A stretch of DNA of 64,000 nt from Domibacillus sp. DTU_2020_1001157_1_SI_ALB_TIR_016 (GTDB lineage: Bacteria > Bacillota > Bacilli > Bacillales > Domibacillaceae): positions 992,001-1,056,000 of the forward strand of contig NZ_CP135439.1 in the NCBI RefSeq assembly GCF_032341995.1. Direction: 5' to 3'. Within the stretch, counting starts at the first letter, position 1; every line of letters starts with the position of its first letter. A program made the translations under genes and the position numbers. Positions 27,218 through 37,881 of this stretch are shown one piece after another. The notes below the pieces were generated by a model that did not search any database, was not told where the DNA came from, and worked only from the letters and a program-made list of their open reading frames with translations.

Positions 27218-28246
27218 ATGAATCATACAAGTGAATTACAAGCAAGCTCCCGTCCAAAGACGGGAGTATTCGTTCTTTTAGCAGGATTTGCAGGTTTATT
27301 GATCAGTCTCGCGCTGTCCGTTTCAGTCGGGGCAGCAGAACTGACGCTGAAAACCGTTTGGGAAGCTATTTTTTTATTTGATCCAAGTCGTGAAGCAGAT
27401 CAAATTATTATGGGCATCCGTCTGCCAAGGGAGATTGGAGCGGCGCTGACGGGAGCGGCATTTGGAACAGCAGGAGCTATTATGCAAGGGGTTACACGCA
27501 ACCCGCTGGCGGAGCCGGGTCTGCTTGGCTTGAATACAGGTGCAAGTCTTGGCCTTGCCTGTATGCTGGCCTTTTTTTCTGCCAGTTCTTATACAATGGC
27601 TATTCTTTTTTCTTTTGCCGGTGCAGTTGTCGGAGCTGTTTTATTATTCGGCCTGGCTTCAATCAAAAAAGGCGGCTTCTCGCCGCTGCGCATTGTACTC
27701 GCAGGGGCCGCCATTTCTGCTTTGTTAACGGCACTTGGAGAAGGTGTCGCCCTTATGTTTCAGTTGTCACAAGACCTTGCTTTCTGGCAGGCCGGGGGTG
27801 TTTCTGGGACAAGCTGGCCTCAACTTAAAGTGTTGGCTCCGGTCGTTGGAATTGGTCTGCTGACCGCCATTCTGCTGTCGAGGTCGTTGACTATTTTAAG
27901 CTTTGGTGAGGAAATGGCTAAAGGGCTCGGACAGCGGACAACGCTTGTAAAAGTGATTTTAATTTTGGTCGTGCTTATCCTCTCTGGGGCAGGCGTCTCT
28001 GTCGCGGGACCGATTATGTTTATTGGCTTAATGACTCCACATTTAGTCCGGGCGCTTGTCGGAACGGATTATCGGTGGATTATTCCGGGCTCAGCCCTTT
28101 TCGGAAGCATGATGCTTGTGCTGGCTGATACAGCAGCCCGTATGATTAACCCGCCATTTGAAACACCGGTTGGCGCGGTCATTTCTGTTGTCGGCGTGCC
28201 GTTTTTCCTTTATCTTATTCGCAAAAGGGGGCGGCTCACACAATGA
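27218..28246 (+). CDS. Iron-siderophore ABC transporter permease (FecCD family), first
   Basis: A 342-residue membrane protein with about nine or ten helices. FecCD hallmarks are IRLPREIGAALTGAAFGTAG, the NPLAEPGLLGLNTGASLGL segment and GAGVSVAGPIMFIGLMTPHL ahead of the ATPase coupling loop VRALVGTDYRWIIPGSALFG. It pairs with the next gene as a heterodimeric channel. It begins 13 bases after the binding protein and overlaps the second permease by four bases. Confidence 0.92.
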   Translation: MNHTSELQASSRPKTGVFVLLAGFAGLLISLALSVSVGAAELTLKTVWEAIFLFDPSREADQIIMGIRLPREIGAALTGAAFGTAGAIMQGVTRNPLAEPGLLGLNTGASLGLACMLAFFSASSYTMAILFSFAGAVVGAVLLFGLASIKKGGFSPLRIVLAGAAISALLTALGEGVALMFQLSQDLAFWQAGGVSGTSWPQLKVLAPVVGIGLLTAILLSRSLTILSFGEEMAKGLGQRTTLVKVILILVVLILSGAGVSVAGPIMFIGLMTPHLVRALVGTDYRWIIPGSALFGSMMLVLADTAARMINPPFETPVGAVISVVGVPFFLYLIRKRGRLTQ

Positions 28247-29247
28247 ATGATCATTTAAAGAAAAGAGCAAGACGCGTTTTCACCGTGTCAGCTGTACTTC
28301 TTGTTGTTTTATTTATAGCAAGTGCTGCGTCAGGAAAAGTGGCTGTTCCGCCGATGCGTCTTCTAGAAACGCTGCTCGGTAATGGGACACCTAGAGAAGA
28401 GCTTATTTTATACAGCTTCCGTCTGCCGCGCATGATGATTACGATGCTTGCCGGAGCGGCGCTGGCCGTCTCAGGCGCGATATTGCAAAGTATCTCCCAC
28501 AATCCGCTGGCCGACCCCGGAATTCTCGGCATTAACGCGGGAGCGGGCTTGATGGTCACCATTTACGCGTTGGTCTTTACGCCGCAGTCTTCTACATTTT
28601 TATATATGGTGCCGCTGTTTGCATTTATTGGCGGCATGGTGACGGCACTCATCATTTCCGCAGTTTCCTATCATAAAACAGAAGGTCTTGATCCGATTCG
28701 TCTTGTTTTAGCAGGAGTTGGCATGGCGATGGCGATGGCGGGCATCATGCTGATCCTTGCTTCACAGTTTGACTCGCGCGAATACGAATTTATCGCCGGC
28801 TGGCTTGCCGGCGATATATGGGGTAATGACTGGAACTTTGTAAAAGCATTGGTGCCATGGCTGGTTGTCTTGATTCCGGCTGTATTGTGGAAATCAAATG
28901 TATTGAATCTATTAAACTTAAATGAAGGCACTTCTGCGGGGCTTGGAGTAAGAGTTGGCAGGGAGCGGATTATGCTGCTGCTCCTATCCGTTGCACTTGC
29001 ATCAGCAGCTGTGTCAGTGAGCGGCGGCATTGTGTTTATCGGCTTGATGGCTCCGCATATTGCAAGAGGATTAACAGGACCGCGTCATCAGCATTTTGTG
29101 CCGGTTGCGGCGGTCATTGGCGCACTGCTGCTTCTTGGAGCGGATACGATCGGCCGCCTGATGCCTTTTACAACCTCTGTACCAGCAGGGATTATTGTCA
29201 CATTGATCGGCGCTCCATATTTTATGTATTTGATGGTTAAAAAGTAA
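28243..29247 (+). CDS. Iron-siderophore ABC transporter permease (FecCD family), second
   Basis: A 334-residue partner permease with the same FecCD pattern: RLPRMMITMLAGAALAVSGA, NPLADPGILGINAGAG, and SVSGGIVFIGLMAPHIARGL. Its ATGA start overlaps the previous stop. A terminator follows and there is no ATP-binding subunit gene, so the transporter must borrow an ATPase from elsewhere, as B. subtilis does with YusV (FpbD) for its Yfi and Feu systems. Confidence 0.92.
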   Translation: MNDHLKKRARRVFTVSAVLLVVLFIASAASGKVAVPPMRLLETLLGNGTPREELILYSFRLPRMMITMLAGAALAVSGAILQSISHNPLADPGILGINAGAGLMVTIYALVFTPQSSTFLYMVPLFAFIGGMVTALIISAVSYHKTEGLDPIRLVLAGVGMAMAMAGIMLILASQFDSREYEFIAGWLAGDIWGNDWNFVKALVPWLVVLIPAVLWKSNVLNLLNLNEGTSAGLGVRVGRERIMLLLLSVALASAAVSVSGGIVFIGLMAPHIARGLTGPRHQHFVPVAAVIGALLLLGADTIGRLMPFTTSVPAGIIVTLIGAPYFMYLMVKK

Positions 29248-29278
29248 TCTCCTGCATAAAGAGATATTTCAATCTGTA

Positions 29279-29315
29279 AAAAAGCTTCCTCCTTTTAAAA
29301 GGAGGAAGCTTTTTA
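29279..29315. terminator. Bidirectional terminator, iron operon / ytqB
   Basis: Very strong 17-base arms built around AAGCTTCCTCC / GGAGGAAGCTT with T-runs on both strands. The ytqB stop lies at its edge. Confidence 0.88.
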
Positions 29316-29894
29316 TATGGCCGGACGTTTTTCGATAGCGACAATAAAAGGAGGCGTGTTTACTTGGTTGATAAAGCCGTATTGCATAACGTGTGCCCGC
29401 TGCTGGTCAAGACCGGCAGCAAATTCAACCACTGCATTCCGCTCATCAGCGCCGCCTGCATGGCCATGGTATACAACGAGTACAATCAAACCGCCGGGTT
29501 TGAGCATATCAAACAGCTGGCGGATGGCTTCAATAGTGGTATCCGGTCTGGTAATGATCGATTTGTCGCCTTTTGGCAGGTAGCCGAGATTAAAAATGGC
29601 TGCATTGATCCCTCTGTGATAGAAGTCTGGAATATGCTTTCGGACCTCTTCATGGCCGCTATGAAACAGCGAAACACGGTTTGAGAAGCCCGCTTCTGCT
29701 ACGCGTTTTTTTGTATTATGAATCGCCTGTTCTTGAACGTCGAATGCAAAAACGCGGCCGTCTTCGCCGGCCAGCCCGGCTAAAAATACCGTATCATGTC
29801 CATTGCCGGCTGTAGCATCGACAAAGCATGGGGCATCTGACAGGGTTTTTTGAATGAGAAGCCGCGCGAACGGCAAAATTCCATCTAGCGTCAT
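29313..29894 (-). CDS. ytqB: SAM-dependent methyltransferase (YtqB, rRNA methylase family)
   Basis: A 193-residue Rossmann-type methyltransferase: FVDATAGNGHDTVFLAGLAG is the SAM-binding motif I, VFAFDVQEQAI motif II, and AAIFNLGYLPKGDKS the catalytic NxGY-type motif. The family is annotated as a tRNA/rRNA methylase; recent family names link it to modification of tRNA mnm5-type uridines, which I cannot confirm from sequence. It starts at 29894 on an ATG that overlaps the ytqA stop (ATGA), with AAAGGAG in the last codons of ytqA. The two genes form one operon. Confidence 0.87.
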   Translation of the reverse strand: MTLDGILPFARLLIQKTLSDAPCFVDATAGNGHDTVFLAGLAGEDGRVFAFDVQEQAIHNTKKRVAEAGFSNRVSLFHSGHEEVRKHIPDFYHRGINAAIFNLGYLPKGDKSIITRPDTTIEAIRQLFDMLKPGGLIVLVVYHGHAGGADERNAVVEFAAGLDQQRAHVMQYGFINQVNTPPFIVAIEKRPAI

Positions 29895-30850
29895 GGCTGC
29901 ACAATAGCTCCTTTGTAGAACTTGCCCTGCCACGTATCGCGCTTTTGCATTTCGGCATGAATGGCATTCAATACTTCCCACTTATTGACACTCCACATTG
30001 GGCCGATCATCAGCTCGATTGGGCCATCGCCCGTAATGCGGTGGACAACCATTTCCGGCGGCAGGATTTCAAGCTGGTCTACAACAAGCTTCGCATAGTC
30101 CTGCATCGATAAAAAGTCCAGCATGCCTTTTTCGTACTGTTTGACAAGAGGAGTCCCTTTTAAAAGGTGCAGCAAGTGAATTTTAATGCCCTGTACATCT
30201 AAATCAGCGATAGCCTGGGCTGTCTCCATCATCATTTCGGGAGTTTCAAGCGGCAGGCCGTTAATTAAATGGGAGCAAATACGGATGTTGTGCTTGCGCA
30301 GCTTTTCAACGCCTTCCACATACGTTTGAAAATCGTGGGCACGATTAATAATGCGGGCTGTTTTTTCATGAACGGTCTGCAGGCCGAGTTCTACCCATAA
30401 ATACGTACGCTCATTCAGTTCAGCCAAATAGTCAACAACGTCATCCGGAAGGCAGTCCGGACGTGTGGCGATCGAAATACCAACCACATCATCCTGCTTC
30501 AGGACTGTCTCGTATTTTTCACGAAGCACCTCAACCGGCGCATGTGTATTCGTATATGCCTGGAAATACGCCATATATTTTCCGTGCTTCCATTTTTCGT
30601 GCATTTTTGTTTTTATATCATGAAACTGTTTTTCCAGCGGGTCAACCCGGTCGCCGGCAAAATCACCTGAGCCTGCTGCACTGCAAAATGTACAGCCGCC
30701 AAAAGCAACCGTGCCGTCGCGGTTAGGGCAGTCAAATCCGCCGTCAAGTGCTACTTTAAATACTTTATGACCGAAGTGCTGCCGCAAATGATAATTCCAT
30801 GTATGATACCGTCTGTCGTCGCTTGCGTACGGAAACGGGTTTGTCATCAT
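29891..30850 (-). CDS. ytqA: Radical SAM protein, TIGR01212 family (YtqA)
   Basis: A 319-residue radical SAM enzyme with the iron-sulphur cysteines in CPNRDGTVAFGGCTFC, a spaced form special to the TIGR01212/YhcC family. Later segments IATRPDCLPD and GLPLETPEMM follow the usual barrel. The substrate is not established from sequence; a joint role with YtqB in RNA modification is plausible because the genes are coupled. The start follows AAAGGAGG. Confidence 0.9.
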   Translation of the reverse strand: MMTNPFPYASDDRRYHTWNYHLRQHFGHKVFKVALDGGFDCPNRDGTVAFGGCTFCSAAGSGDFAGDRVDPLEKQFHDIKTKMHEKWKHGKYMAYFQAYTNTHAPVEVLREKYETVLKQDDVVGISIATRPDCLPDDVVDYLAELNERTYLWVELGLQTVHEKTARIINRAHDFQTYVEGVEKLRKHNIRICSHLINGLPLETPEMMMETAQAIADLDVQGIKIHLLHLLKGTPLVKQYEKGMLDFLSMQDYAKLVVDQLEILPPEMVVHRITGDGPIELMIGPMWSVNKWEVLNAIHAEMQKRDTWQGKFYKGAIVQP

Positions 30851-30912
30851 TCATTCCTCCTTTAAAGCTCGTTTTAAATTGTAGCATGAAGAGGGAAGCG
30901 GGTAAAATGCGC

Positions 30913-30941
30913 TTGCATATTAGCTGGAATTTTTCTAAAAT
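30913..30941 (+). promoter_or_regulatory. leuS promoter
   Basis: TTGCAT (30913-30918), 17 bases, TAAAAT (30936-30941). The RNA would start near 30948, giving a leader of about 170 bases. Confidence 0.78.
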
Positions 30942-30956
30942 GAAAGGTAAAGATTA

Positions 30957-30995
30957 ATGAAGAAAGCCGTCGGACTAATGCTCCATTCTGGGTAG
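30957..30995 (+). CDS. Putative 12-residue leuS leader peptide
   Basis: The frame ATG ... TAG reads MKKAVGLMLHSG and carries two uncommon leucine codons (CTA at 30975, CTC at 30981). It begins just after the transcript start, with a weak AAAGG-type site upstream, and ends eleven bases before a terminator stem. This is the arrangement of ribosome-controlled attenuators. No homologue is known to me and a chance frame of this size cannot be excluded. Confidence 0.35.
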   Translation: MKKAVGLMLHSG

Positions 30996-31005
30996 AGAAA
31001 AACCT

Positions 31006-31040
31006 CTCCTGTCCCACTCGCTGGGCAGGAGTTTTCTATT
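31006..31040 (+). terminator. Terminator in the leuS leader (possible attenuator)
   Basis: Stem CTCCTG-T-CCC / GGG-CAGGAG (31006-31031) with a 7-base loop, followed by TTTTCTATT. An upstream hairpin GG(T)AGAG / CTCTCC (about 30991-31009) would use the same 5' arm and so excludes it, the layout of an antiterminator. It stands 80 bases before leuS and downstream of its promoter. Confidence 0.65.
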
Positions 31041-31118
31041 AGATCTATTATGTGGGCCGCGAAGCGCGGCGTATTCAGTTTTCGATCGGCAGTACATAAA
31101 CGGAAGGCAGGTTTCAAC

Positions 31119-33530
<2,412 letters not shown>

Positions 33531-33549
33531 TGTTGAGGGGATGAAGAAT

Positions 33550-33858
33550 ATGATTCCAATGATTACAGCAGAAGAAGTACGCCAAAAACTCGAAAACGGT
33601 GAAGCATTGGCCCTGATCGATGTTCGTGAAGAAGATGAAGTTGCAGAAGGCATGATCCCGGAAGCAGAGCATATCGTCATGGGAACCATTCCTGGTGAAT
33701 TGGATCGCCTTGATCCAGAAACCGACTATATCATCGTATGTCGTTCAGGTGTACGTTCTGAGAATGTAGCCCGCTTTCTCATTGAAAACGGCTTTAAAGC
33801 CACAAACATGACAGGCGGCATGCTGAACTATACAGGTGAAACAGCACCGAAAAAATAA
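33550..33858 (+). CDS. ytwF: Rhodanese-like domain protein (YtwF)
   Basis: A 102-residue single rhodanese domain with LIDVREEDEVAEGMIPEAEH and the active-site loop CRSGVRSENVA, whose Cys can carry a persulphide sulphur. The start is put at 33550 (MIPMITAEEV), nine bases after TGAGGGG; the ATG at 33541 touches that site. It follows leuS by 19 bases and probably shares its transcript. Sulphur donor role is a family inference. Confidence 0.88.
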   Translation: MIPMITAEEVRQKLENGEALALIDVREEDEVAEGMIPEAEHIVMGTIPGELDRLDPETDYIIVCRSGVRSENVARFLIENGFKATNMTGGMLNYTGETAPKK

Positions 33859-33892
33859 AAAACTGTGCGGACTCGCTCCGCACAGTTTTTTT
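33857..33892. terminator. Bidirectional terminator ytwF / ytfP
   Basis: Arms AAAAACTGTGCGGA / TCCGCACAGTTTTT with a short loop and seven T residues. Confidence 0.88.
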
Positions 33893-33894
33893 AT

Positions 33895-35148
33895 TTATCG
33901 AACGGCTGCTGCATTGGTGCCGGCAATATGTCCGGTAATAAGAGCCGCCGTAATATTATAGCCGCCGGTATAGCCATGAATGTCGAGTATTTCCCCACAG
34001 AAGAAAAGGCCATCTTTCTTTTTAGAAGCCATTGTTTTGGGCTCGATTTCTTTTACGGATACACCGCCGCCGGTTACAAATGCTTTTTCAATTGGCAATG
34101 TTCCGTGAACGGACATTTTAAATGACTTGAAAAGAGAAGCGAGTTCACGGATGGACGCTTCCGATAATCCGTTTCCAGGTGTCTCAAGATCGATGCCGGC
34201 CTGCTGGAGCAAAAAGTGCAGATATCGTTCCGGCACCATTTTTTTAAAGCTGTTTTTCACTGCTTTTTTCGGTTCTTCTTTTATCGTTTTGCGGATGGCA
34301 ACACCTGCGTCATGTTCATTTCCGTCTGGAAACACATCGATGGCCATTTGAACGGGAAAGCCGTTTTTCCTGCCTTCTTTCACGACGTATTGGCTGCAGC
34401 GCAGGGCAGCAGGGCCCGATAAACCGAAATGAGTAAACAGCATATCCATTCGGTGAGTAACAAGCACTTTGCCTTTTTTATTGAGCACCGACAAGCCGAC
34501 ATCCCGAAGAGCAAGCCCCTGCATAGAGCGGTTTACAATAAACGGCTCTTTTGACGTAATAGGTACTTCTGTCGGGAACAGCTCGGTAATGGTATGGCCC
34601 GCCTGCAGGGCCCATGGATAGCCATCACCGGTAGAGCCTGTCTGCGGCACCGCTTTTCCACCTGTTGCCAGCACTACTGCATTCGAATGAATATCTTCGC
34701 CGGAGACCAGACGGACACCGCGTATATATTGTTCATCCATCAATAGTGAGTCAACAGGCGAGCCGAGGCGCATATCGACCCGAAGGCGCTTAAGCTCACC
34801 GAGCAGTGCTTCCACAACGTCCTGCGCCCGGTTTGAGACCGGAAACATTCGTCCGTGGTCTTCTTCTTTCAGTTTCACGCCTAGCTGTTCAAAAAAACGG
34901 ATAATGTCTTCATTGCTAAACACAGAAAAAGCGCTGTACAAAAAACGGCCGTTACCGGGAATGTGCCGGATAATTTCTTCAACAGGCAGGCGGTTTGTTA
35001 CATTACAGCGCCCGCCGCCGGAAATTTGCAGCTTGTTTCCCGGTTTACGCCCTTTATCAATAAGCAGTGTGCGTGCGCCTGCACGGCCGGAGGCAATCGC
35101 TGCCATCAAGCCGGCCGGTCCGCCGCCCACGACGATTACGTCATACAT
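33895..35148 (-). CDS. ytfP: FAD-dependent oxidoreductase, HI0933/BaiN-like (YtfP)
   Basis: A 417-residue flavoprotein starting with the dinucleotide fold [18 protein letters not shown], then the family signature [16 protein letters not shown] and a C-terminal second FAD segment [19 protein letters not shown]. Its physiological substrate is unknown; YtfP and HI0933-type proteins are widespread. The start follows GAGGTGAC. Its promoter shares the -35 area with the divergent ytgP. Confidence 0.9.
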   Translation of the reverse strand: MYDVIVVGGGPAGLMAAIASGRAGARTLLIDKGRKPGNKLQISGGGRCNVTNRLPVEEIIRHIPGNGRFLYSAFSVFSNEDIIRFFEQLGVKLKEEDHGRMFPVSNRAQDVVEALLGELKRLRVDMRLGSPVDSLLMDEQYIRGVRLVSGEDIHSNAVVLATGGKAVPQTGSTGDGYPWALQAGHTITELFPTEVPITSKEPFIVNRSMQGLALRDVGLSVLNKKGKVLVTHRMDMLFTHFGLSGPAALRCSQYVVKEGRKNGFPVQMAIDVFPDGNEHDAGVAIRKTIKEEPKKAVKNSFKKMVPERYLHFLLQQAGIDLETPGNGLSEASIRELASLFKSFKMSVHGTLPIEKAFVTGGGVSVKEIEPKTMASKKKDGLFFCGEILDIHGYTGGYNITAALITGHIAGTNAAAVR

Positions 35149-35177
35149 ATAGTCACCTCATTGTTCGAACTTTGTTC

Positions 35178-35229
35178 ATTATAGCAGATGGCGAAAAAAA
35201 TTGTCAGACACGAGAGAAAGAGGTACACT
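35178..35229. promoter_or_regulatory. Overlapping divergent promoters of ytfP and ytgP
   Basis: Plus strand: TTGTCA (35201-35206), 17 bases, TACACT (35224-35229) for ytgP. Minus strand: CTGACA (35202-35207), 18 bases, TATAAT (35178-35183) for ytfP. The two -35 boxes occupy the same DNA. Confidence 0.7.
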
Positions 35230-35268
35230 AGCAAGTGATGTTTAAAGAGAAAAAGAGGGATTCAATGT

Positions 35269-36891
35269 ATGTCATCCAATTTGATCCGAGGGACGTTTAT
35301 CCTCACACTTGGCACGTTTATATCTAAATTTCTTGGCTTGTTTTATGTTATCCCGTTTTACAGTATTATCGGAGGGGAAGATGCGGCAGCGCTGTATAGT
35401 TATGGCTACGTGCCCTATACGATTTTTATCAGTATTGCCACTGCAGGGGTTCCGCTTGCTGTCTCTAAATACATTGCAAAGTATAATGCCATAGAAGAGT
35501 ATGCCGTTGGCAGGAAGCTGTTTAAATCGGGCATGGTGATTATGCTGATGACTGGTTTTGCCGCTTTTCTTATTATGTATTCATTTGCGCCTTTCTTTGC
35601 ACAATTATCATTAAATGGGGAAGAGACGACTTATACGATTGAGGATGTCACGACCGTTATACGCGCAGTCAGCTTTGCTCTGATTATCGTTCCATTTATG
35701 AGCATCACGCGCGGGTTTTTCCAGGGGCATCAATCGATGGGGCCATCAGCCGTTTCAACGGTTGTAGAGCAAATCGCCCGTATTGCTTTTCTATTGGCTG
35801 GAGCCTATATTGTGATTTATGTGATGAACGGATCGGTCGTAACAGCGGTCAGCGTTGCGACATTTGCTGCTTTTATCGGTGCGGTGTTCGGGTTAATTGT
35901 GTTATACGTGTATTTCTTCAAGCGTAAAAAGCATTTGGACAAGCTCCTGGAGCAGGATAAAGGGCAAGCAAAAGTTTCATTATTTGGGATGTATTCAGAA
36001 ATTGTCGTGTATGCAATTCCGTTTATTTTTGTCGGCATCGCGATTCCGCTTTACCAGCTTGTCGACCAGTTAACCTTTTCCCGCGCCATGTCTCAAATTG
36101 GTTTAGCCGATCAGGCAGTATCGGCATTTGGGATTTTAAATTTCAGCACGCAGAAGCTTGTCATTATCCCCGTTTCCCTTGCTACTGCATTTGCCATGAC
36201 GCTGGTTCCGATGGTCACGAGCTCATTTGTAAAGGGAAGAATGGATGTTGTCACGCAGCAGCTGAATAAAACCTTTGAAGTCCTGCTTTTTTTAACGGTT
36301 CCTGCGGCGGTCGGTATGGCGCTTTTAGCAGAACCGCTTTATACCATTTTTTATGAAGCGAGCGCGCTTGGCACAGACGTACTTCGTGTGTATGCACCGA
36401 TTGCGATCTTATTTGCTCTATTTTCCGTTACGGCAGCCATTTTACAAGGAATTAATGAACAGCGTTTTACGGTTTTAAGTTTATTGACCGGTATATTGGT
36501 TAAGCTGTCTTTAAATATTCCGCTTATTAAATTGTTCCAAACAGAAGGGGCTGTTTATGCGACTGCACTCGGCTACTCCACTTCTATTATCATCAATCTA
36601 GTTGTCATCCGTTTTTATGCCAATTACTCACTTCGCCCGCTTGCGAAAAAAATCGGCTTGATTATTGGGTTTAACGTGGTGATGGCTGTGGTTGTGATGG
36701 CCCTTTACGGCGTGCTGTCTTTCGTATTGTCGGCACAATCAGACGGTCCTGCTTTATTGATTACCATCATCTGTGCTGGCGCTGGAGCCGCTGTTTACTT
36801 TGTGCTCAGCCAGAAGTTTGGCCTGCTTGATGAAGTATTCGGTTCAAGACTGGACGGAATTAAACGAAAACTACGCTTGAAAAAAGCATAA
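35269..36891 (+). CDS. ytgP: MurJ-type lipid II flippase / polysaccharide exporter (YtgP)
   Basis: A 540-residue membrane protein of the MOP/MATE-like SpoVB-MurJ group with about 14 helices. RGTFILTLGTFISKFLGLFY and GVPLAVSKYIAKYNA at the N terminus are typical. B. subtilis YtgP (MurJ) can flip lipid II and is redundant with Amj; the same role is inferred. A basic C-terminal tail (GIKRKLRLKKA) is cytoplasmic. GAGGGA lies nine bases before the ATG. ytzG follows after 13 bases. Confidence 0.9.
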   Translation: MSSNLIRGTFILTLGTFISKFLGLFYVIPFYSIIGGEDAAALYSYGYVPYTIFISIATAGVPLAVSKYIAKYNAIEEYAVGRKLFKSGMVIMLMTGFAAFLIMYSFAPFFAQLSLNGEETTYTIEDVTTVIRAVSFALIIVPFMSITRGFFQGHQSMGPSAVSTVVEQIARIAFLLAGAYIVIYVMNGSVVTAVSVATFAAFIGAVFGLIVLYVYFFKRKKHLDKLLEQDKGQAKVSLFGMYSEIVVYAIPFIFVGIAIPLYQLVDQLTFSRAMSQIGLADQAVSAFGILNFSTQKLVIIPVSLATAFAMTLVPMVTSSFVKGRMDVVTQQLNKTFEVLLFLTVPAAVGMALLAEPLYTIFYEASALGTDVLRVYAPIAILFALFSVTAAILQGINEQRFTVLSLLTGILVKLSLNIPLIKLFQTEGAVYATALGYSTSIIINLVVIRFYANYSLRPLAKKIGLIIGFNVVMAVVVMALYGVLSFVLSAQSDGPALLITIICAGAGAAVYFVLSQKFGLLDEVFGSRLDGIKRKLRLKKA

Positions 36892-36904
36892 AAGGAGTAA
36901 CACT

Positions 36905-37615
36905 ATGCGCTTAGATAAATGGCTGGCCAATTCCGGCATCGGTTCCCGCAAAGAAGTAAAAAAGCTTTTAAAATCGGGAGCCGTAACAGTGAACGGAAAA
37001 GTAATAAAAGATGCAAAGCAGCACGTTCATCCCCAAACAGATGAAGTGATGCTGTTTGATGAGCCGGTTGAATACCGTGAATTTATTTACTTGATGATGA
37101 ACAAGCCGGCAGGGGTGATTTCAGCAACAGAAGACAAGCGGGACGAAACAGTGGTGGATTTGCTTGATGATATGCATAAGCATTTCGACCCGCACCCGGT
37201 CGGCCGCCTTGACAAAGACACAGAAGGGCTGCTTCTTTTAACAAATGATGGACAGCTGTCCCATTCTTTGCTTTCGCCGAAGCATCATGTTCCTAAAACA
37301 TATTTTGCCCGTGTCCTCGGCCATGTAACGGAAGAAGATGCAGCAGCTTTTCAAGAAGGAGTAACGCTTGATGACGGCTATCATACAAAGCCGGGAGAGC
37401 TTGTTATTTTATCAGCAGGCGAAGAGTCGGAGATTGAGCTGACGATCACGGAAGGAAAGTTTCATCAAGTAAAGCGAATGTTTCAAGCCGTAGGTAAAGA
37501 AGTTCTTTATTTAAAAAGACTATCGATGGGCGGTCTTTTGCTTGACGAAGAATTGGAGCTTGGCGAGTACCGGGAAGTAACAGAAGAAGAGCTGGCTTTA
37601 CTGCGTGAAAGCTAA
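36905..37615 (+). CDS. ytzG: RsuA/RluB-family pseudouridine synthase (YtzG)
   Basis: A 236-residue enzyme with an N-terminal S4 RNA-binding domain (RLDKWLANSGIGSRKEVKKL) and a catalytic domain with the active Asp in GRLDKDTEGLLLLTNDGQL. RsuA-type enzymes convert a uridine of 16S rRNA to pseudouridine; which position this one modifies is not shown by sequence. It shares an operon with ytgP and is closed by a terminator. Confidence 0.9.
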   Translation: MRLDKWLANSGIGSRKEVKKLLKSGAVTVNGKVIKDAKQHVHPQTDEVMLFDEPVEYREFIYLMMNKPAGVISATEDKRDETVVDLLDDMHKHFDPHPVGRLDKDTEGLLLLTNDGQLSHSLLSPKHHVPKTYFARVLGHVTEEDAAAFQEGVTLDDGYHTKPGELVILSAGEESEIELTITEGKFHQVKRMFQAVGKEVLYLKRLSMGGLLLDEELELGEYREVTEEELALLRES

Positions 37616-37649
37616 AAAAAACGGCTGCCTGAAGAGGCAGCCGTTTTTT
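37615..37649. terminator. Terminator between ytzG and ytzE
   Basis: Arms AAAAACGGCTGCCT / AGGCAGCCGTTTTT with a 4-base loop; usable on both strands. Confidence 0.88.
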
Positions 37650-37659
37650 GATAAAAACA

Positions 37660-37881
37660 TTATGATGTCATCCGAACTTTCTTTTCTGTGGTTGTCCATT
37701 TCCCACGTGTCGGGCTAAAAACAAGCTCATTGTAAGCCAGTACATTCAAGTCGCGTTGAATGGTTCGCGGGGTGATGCCAAATTCATCTACAATATCCTG
37801 CGTTGTCACAGTTCCATTTTCTTTAATGAACATATAGATGGATTTTATGCGAGTCAGCATCCGATTTGTAGTAGGCTTCAA
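37660..37881 (-). CDS. ytzE: YtzE, small DeoR-type helix-turn-helix protein
   Basis: A 73-residue protein made of one winged helix-turn-helix (KENGTVTTQDIVDEFGITPR, TIQRDLNVLAYNELV) without the sugar-binding domain of full DeoR regulators. It resembles B. subtilis YtzE in size and neighbourhood; targets are unknown. The start is a TTG seven bases after GAGGGAG. Confidence 0.87.
   Translation of the reverse strand: MKPTTNRMLTRIKSIYMFIKENGTVTTQDIVDEFGITPRTIQRDLNVLAYNELVFSPTRGKWTTTEKKVRMTS

Noticed and set aside
30928..30942. CodY-like sequence AATTTTTCTAAAATG over the leuS -10
   Set aside because: Four or more mismatches to AATTTTCWGAAAATT; such matches are frequent in AT-rich promoters, so it is not claimed.
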